A stretch of DNA of 64,000 nt from Hormiphora californensis (lineage: Eukaryota; Ctenophora; Tentaculata; Cydippida; Pleurobrachiidae). The stretch spans positions 6,865,553 through 6,929,552 of the forward strand of contig CM035357.1 of assembly GCA_020137815.1 (NCBI GenBank), in the 5' to 3' direction. The first letter of the stretch is position 1. The number at the start of each line of letters is the position of its first letter. Positions 63,153 through 64,000 of the stretch are shown piece after piece. The position numbers and the translations under genes are program-made. Under the pieces are notes generated by a model, which saw nothing but the letters and a program-made list of their open reading frames with translations, searched no databases and was not told the DNA's origin.

Positions 63153-64000
63153 TCGCGAATTTTCAAAACTAGACGTATAAGGGTCTTAAAACGCGTCTAA
63201 AGTGTTATGACTGTTTAAAAATAGATATGACGATATGGGTTTTTTCGCCATAGCAGACTCAAATCTCATCCAATCGATCTCAAACTTGGTCAGTATCTTC
63301 ATCTAGGTAATCCCAATGATATGACGTCATCATTATGACGTCATAACGACGTGACGTCATTTTATGACGTCAAAATGACGTCAAAAATGAAAATTTTGCA
63401 AATTCGCGATTCCATCCTCTCCTTACCTGTTCTACTACATCTAAATGGATAAAAAATCCCAAAAATGATGCAAATTATACCAAAACTAATTGAAATTAGT
63501 AGGCCGGAAAGGTTGCCCTATGATTTGAGCTACCTTTGCCACCGTAACATTCACGGGGTACAGTCAAGGTATAACCGATGCTTCTTCTATCTTCAAAAGG
63601 GAATGTACTGGTGCCAAAGGTAGCTCAAATCATAGGGCAACCTTTCCGGCCTACTAATTTCAATTAGTTTTGGTATAATTTGCATCATTTTTGGGATTTT
63701 TTATCCATTTAGATATAGTAGAACAGGTAAGGAGAGGATGGAATCGCGAATTTTCAAAATTTTCATTTTTGACGTCATTCTGACGTCATAAAATGACGTC
63801 ACGTCGTTATGACGTCATAATGATGACGTCATATCATCGGGATTACCTAGATGAAGATACTGACCAAGTTTGAGATCGATTGGATGAGATTTGAGTCTGC
63901 TATGGCGAAAAACCCCATATCGTCATATCTATTTTTAAACAGTCATAACACTTTAGACGCGTTTTAAGACCCTTATACGTCTAGTTTTGAAAATTCACGA
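63153..64000. mobile_element. Large terminal palindrome with MITE core, runs off the window
   Basis: The left arm 63153-63543 is the near-perfect complement of 63610-64000, around a 66-bp loop. The centre (63471-63682) is copy 3 of the ACTAATTGAAATTAG MITE and the arms carry TGACGTCATTTTATGACGTC-type palindromes. The right arm is cut by the end of the window. Confidence 0.9.

Overview
This is a eukaryotic, almost certainly metazoan, genomic window: split genes with GT-AG introns, a filamin, STIMATE, RNase H2A, a DIS3L2-type exonuclease, a complete sphingosine-1-phosphate lyase (SGPL1), a ciliary-type small protein, and a rich invertebrate-like transposon load (intron-containing Helitron, Penelope-like fragment with a hammerhead-ribozyme motif, gag-bearing LTR-like element, piggyBac-like and pogo-like MITEs, large foldback elements). 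I cannot name the species; an early-branching or marine invertebrate is plausible but unproven.

Layout. 1-10781 (+): 3' part of a filamin whose first 4.7 kb encode an enormous Gly-Pro-Asp-Gly repeat array, then about 15 filamin Ig repeats; nine coding exons, the last eight small. 11936-12467 (-): small CFAP144/FAM183-like gene, tail-to-tail with filamin. 13482-17542 (-): complete seven-exon STIMATE (TMEM110) gene, 290 aa, reconstructed from conserved exons. 19002-19894 (+): RNASEH2A, and 20064-22407 (+): DIS3L2, both intronless and frame-broken. 22726-45597 (+): SGPL1, twelve exons joining to a 559-aa intact protein. Its intron 9 holds a Penelope-like fragment and a 62-bp satellite; its 14.2-kb intron 10 holds a gag-bearing LTR-like element and, beside it, a Helitron on the opposite strand, itself interrupted by MITEs and carrying a small antisense spliced gene. 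45598-50078: intergenic, with a 1.2-kb nested palindrome. 50079-62017 (-): an unrecognised twelve-exon gene for an acidic/low-complexity protein of about 559 aa, with a 1.9-kb nested foldback (telomere-like repeats inside) and a 3-kb 35-bp minisatellite in its introns. 62018-64000: repeats ending in a palindrome that runs off the window.

Cross-cutting observations. (1) Many introns carry tandem duplications that include or abut the splice site; I count about nine cases among 36 introns of four genes. (2) Frame-breaking single-base indels are concentrated in 2.76-5.68 kb and 19.4-22.4 kb, whereas SGPL1 and STIMATE have none, so local assembly error or pseudogenisation must be separated. (3) Two unrelated nested palindromes have the same architecture: long outer arms enclosing two complete smaller foldbacks. 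Gene models were made by hand from phase-consistent splice sites and remembered family features; no database search was possible.
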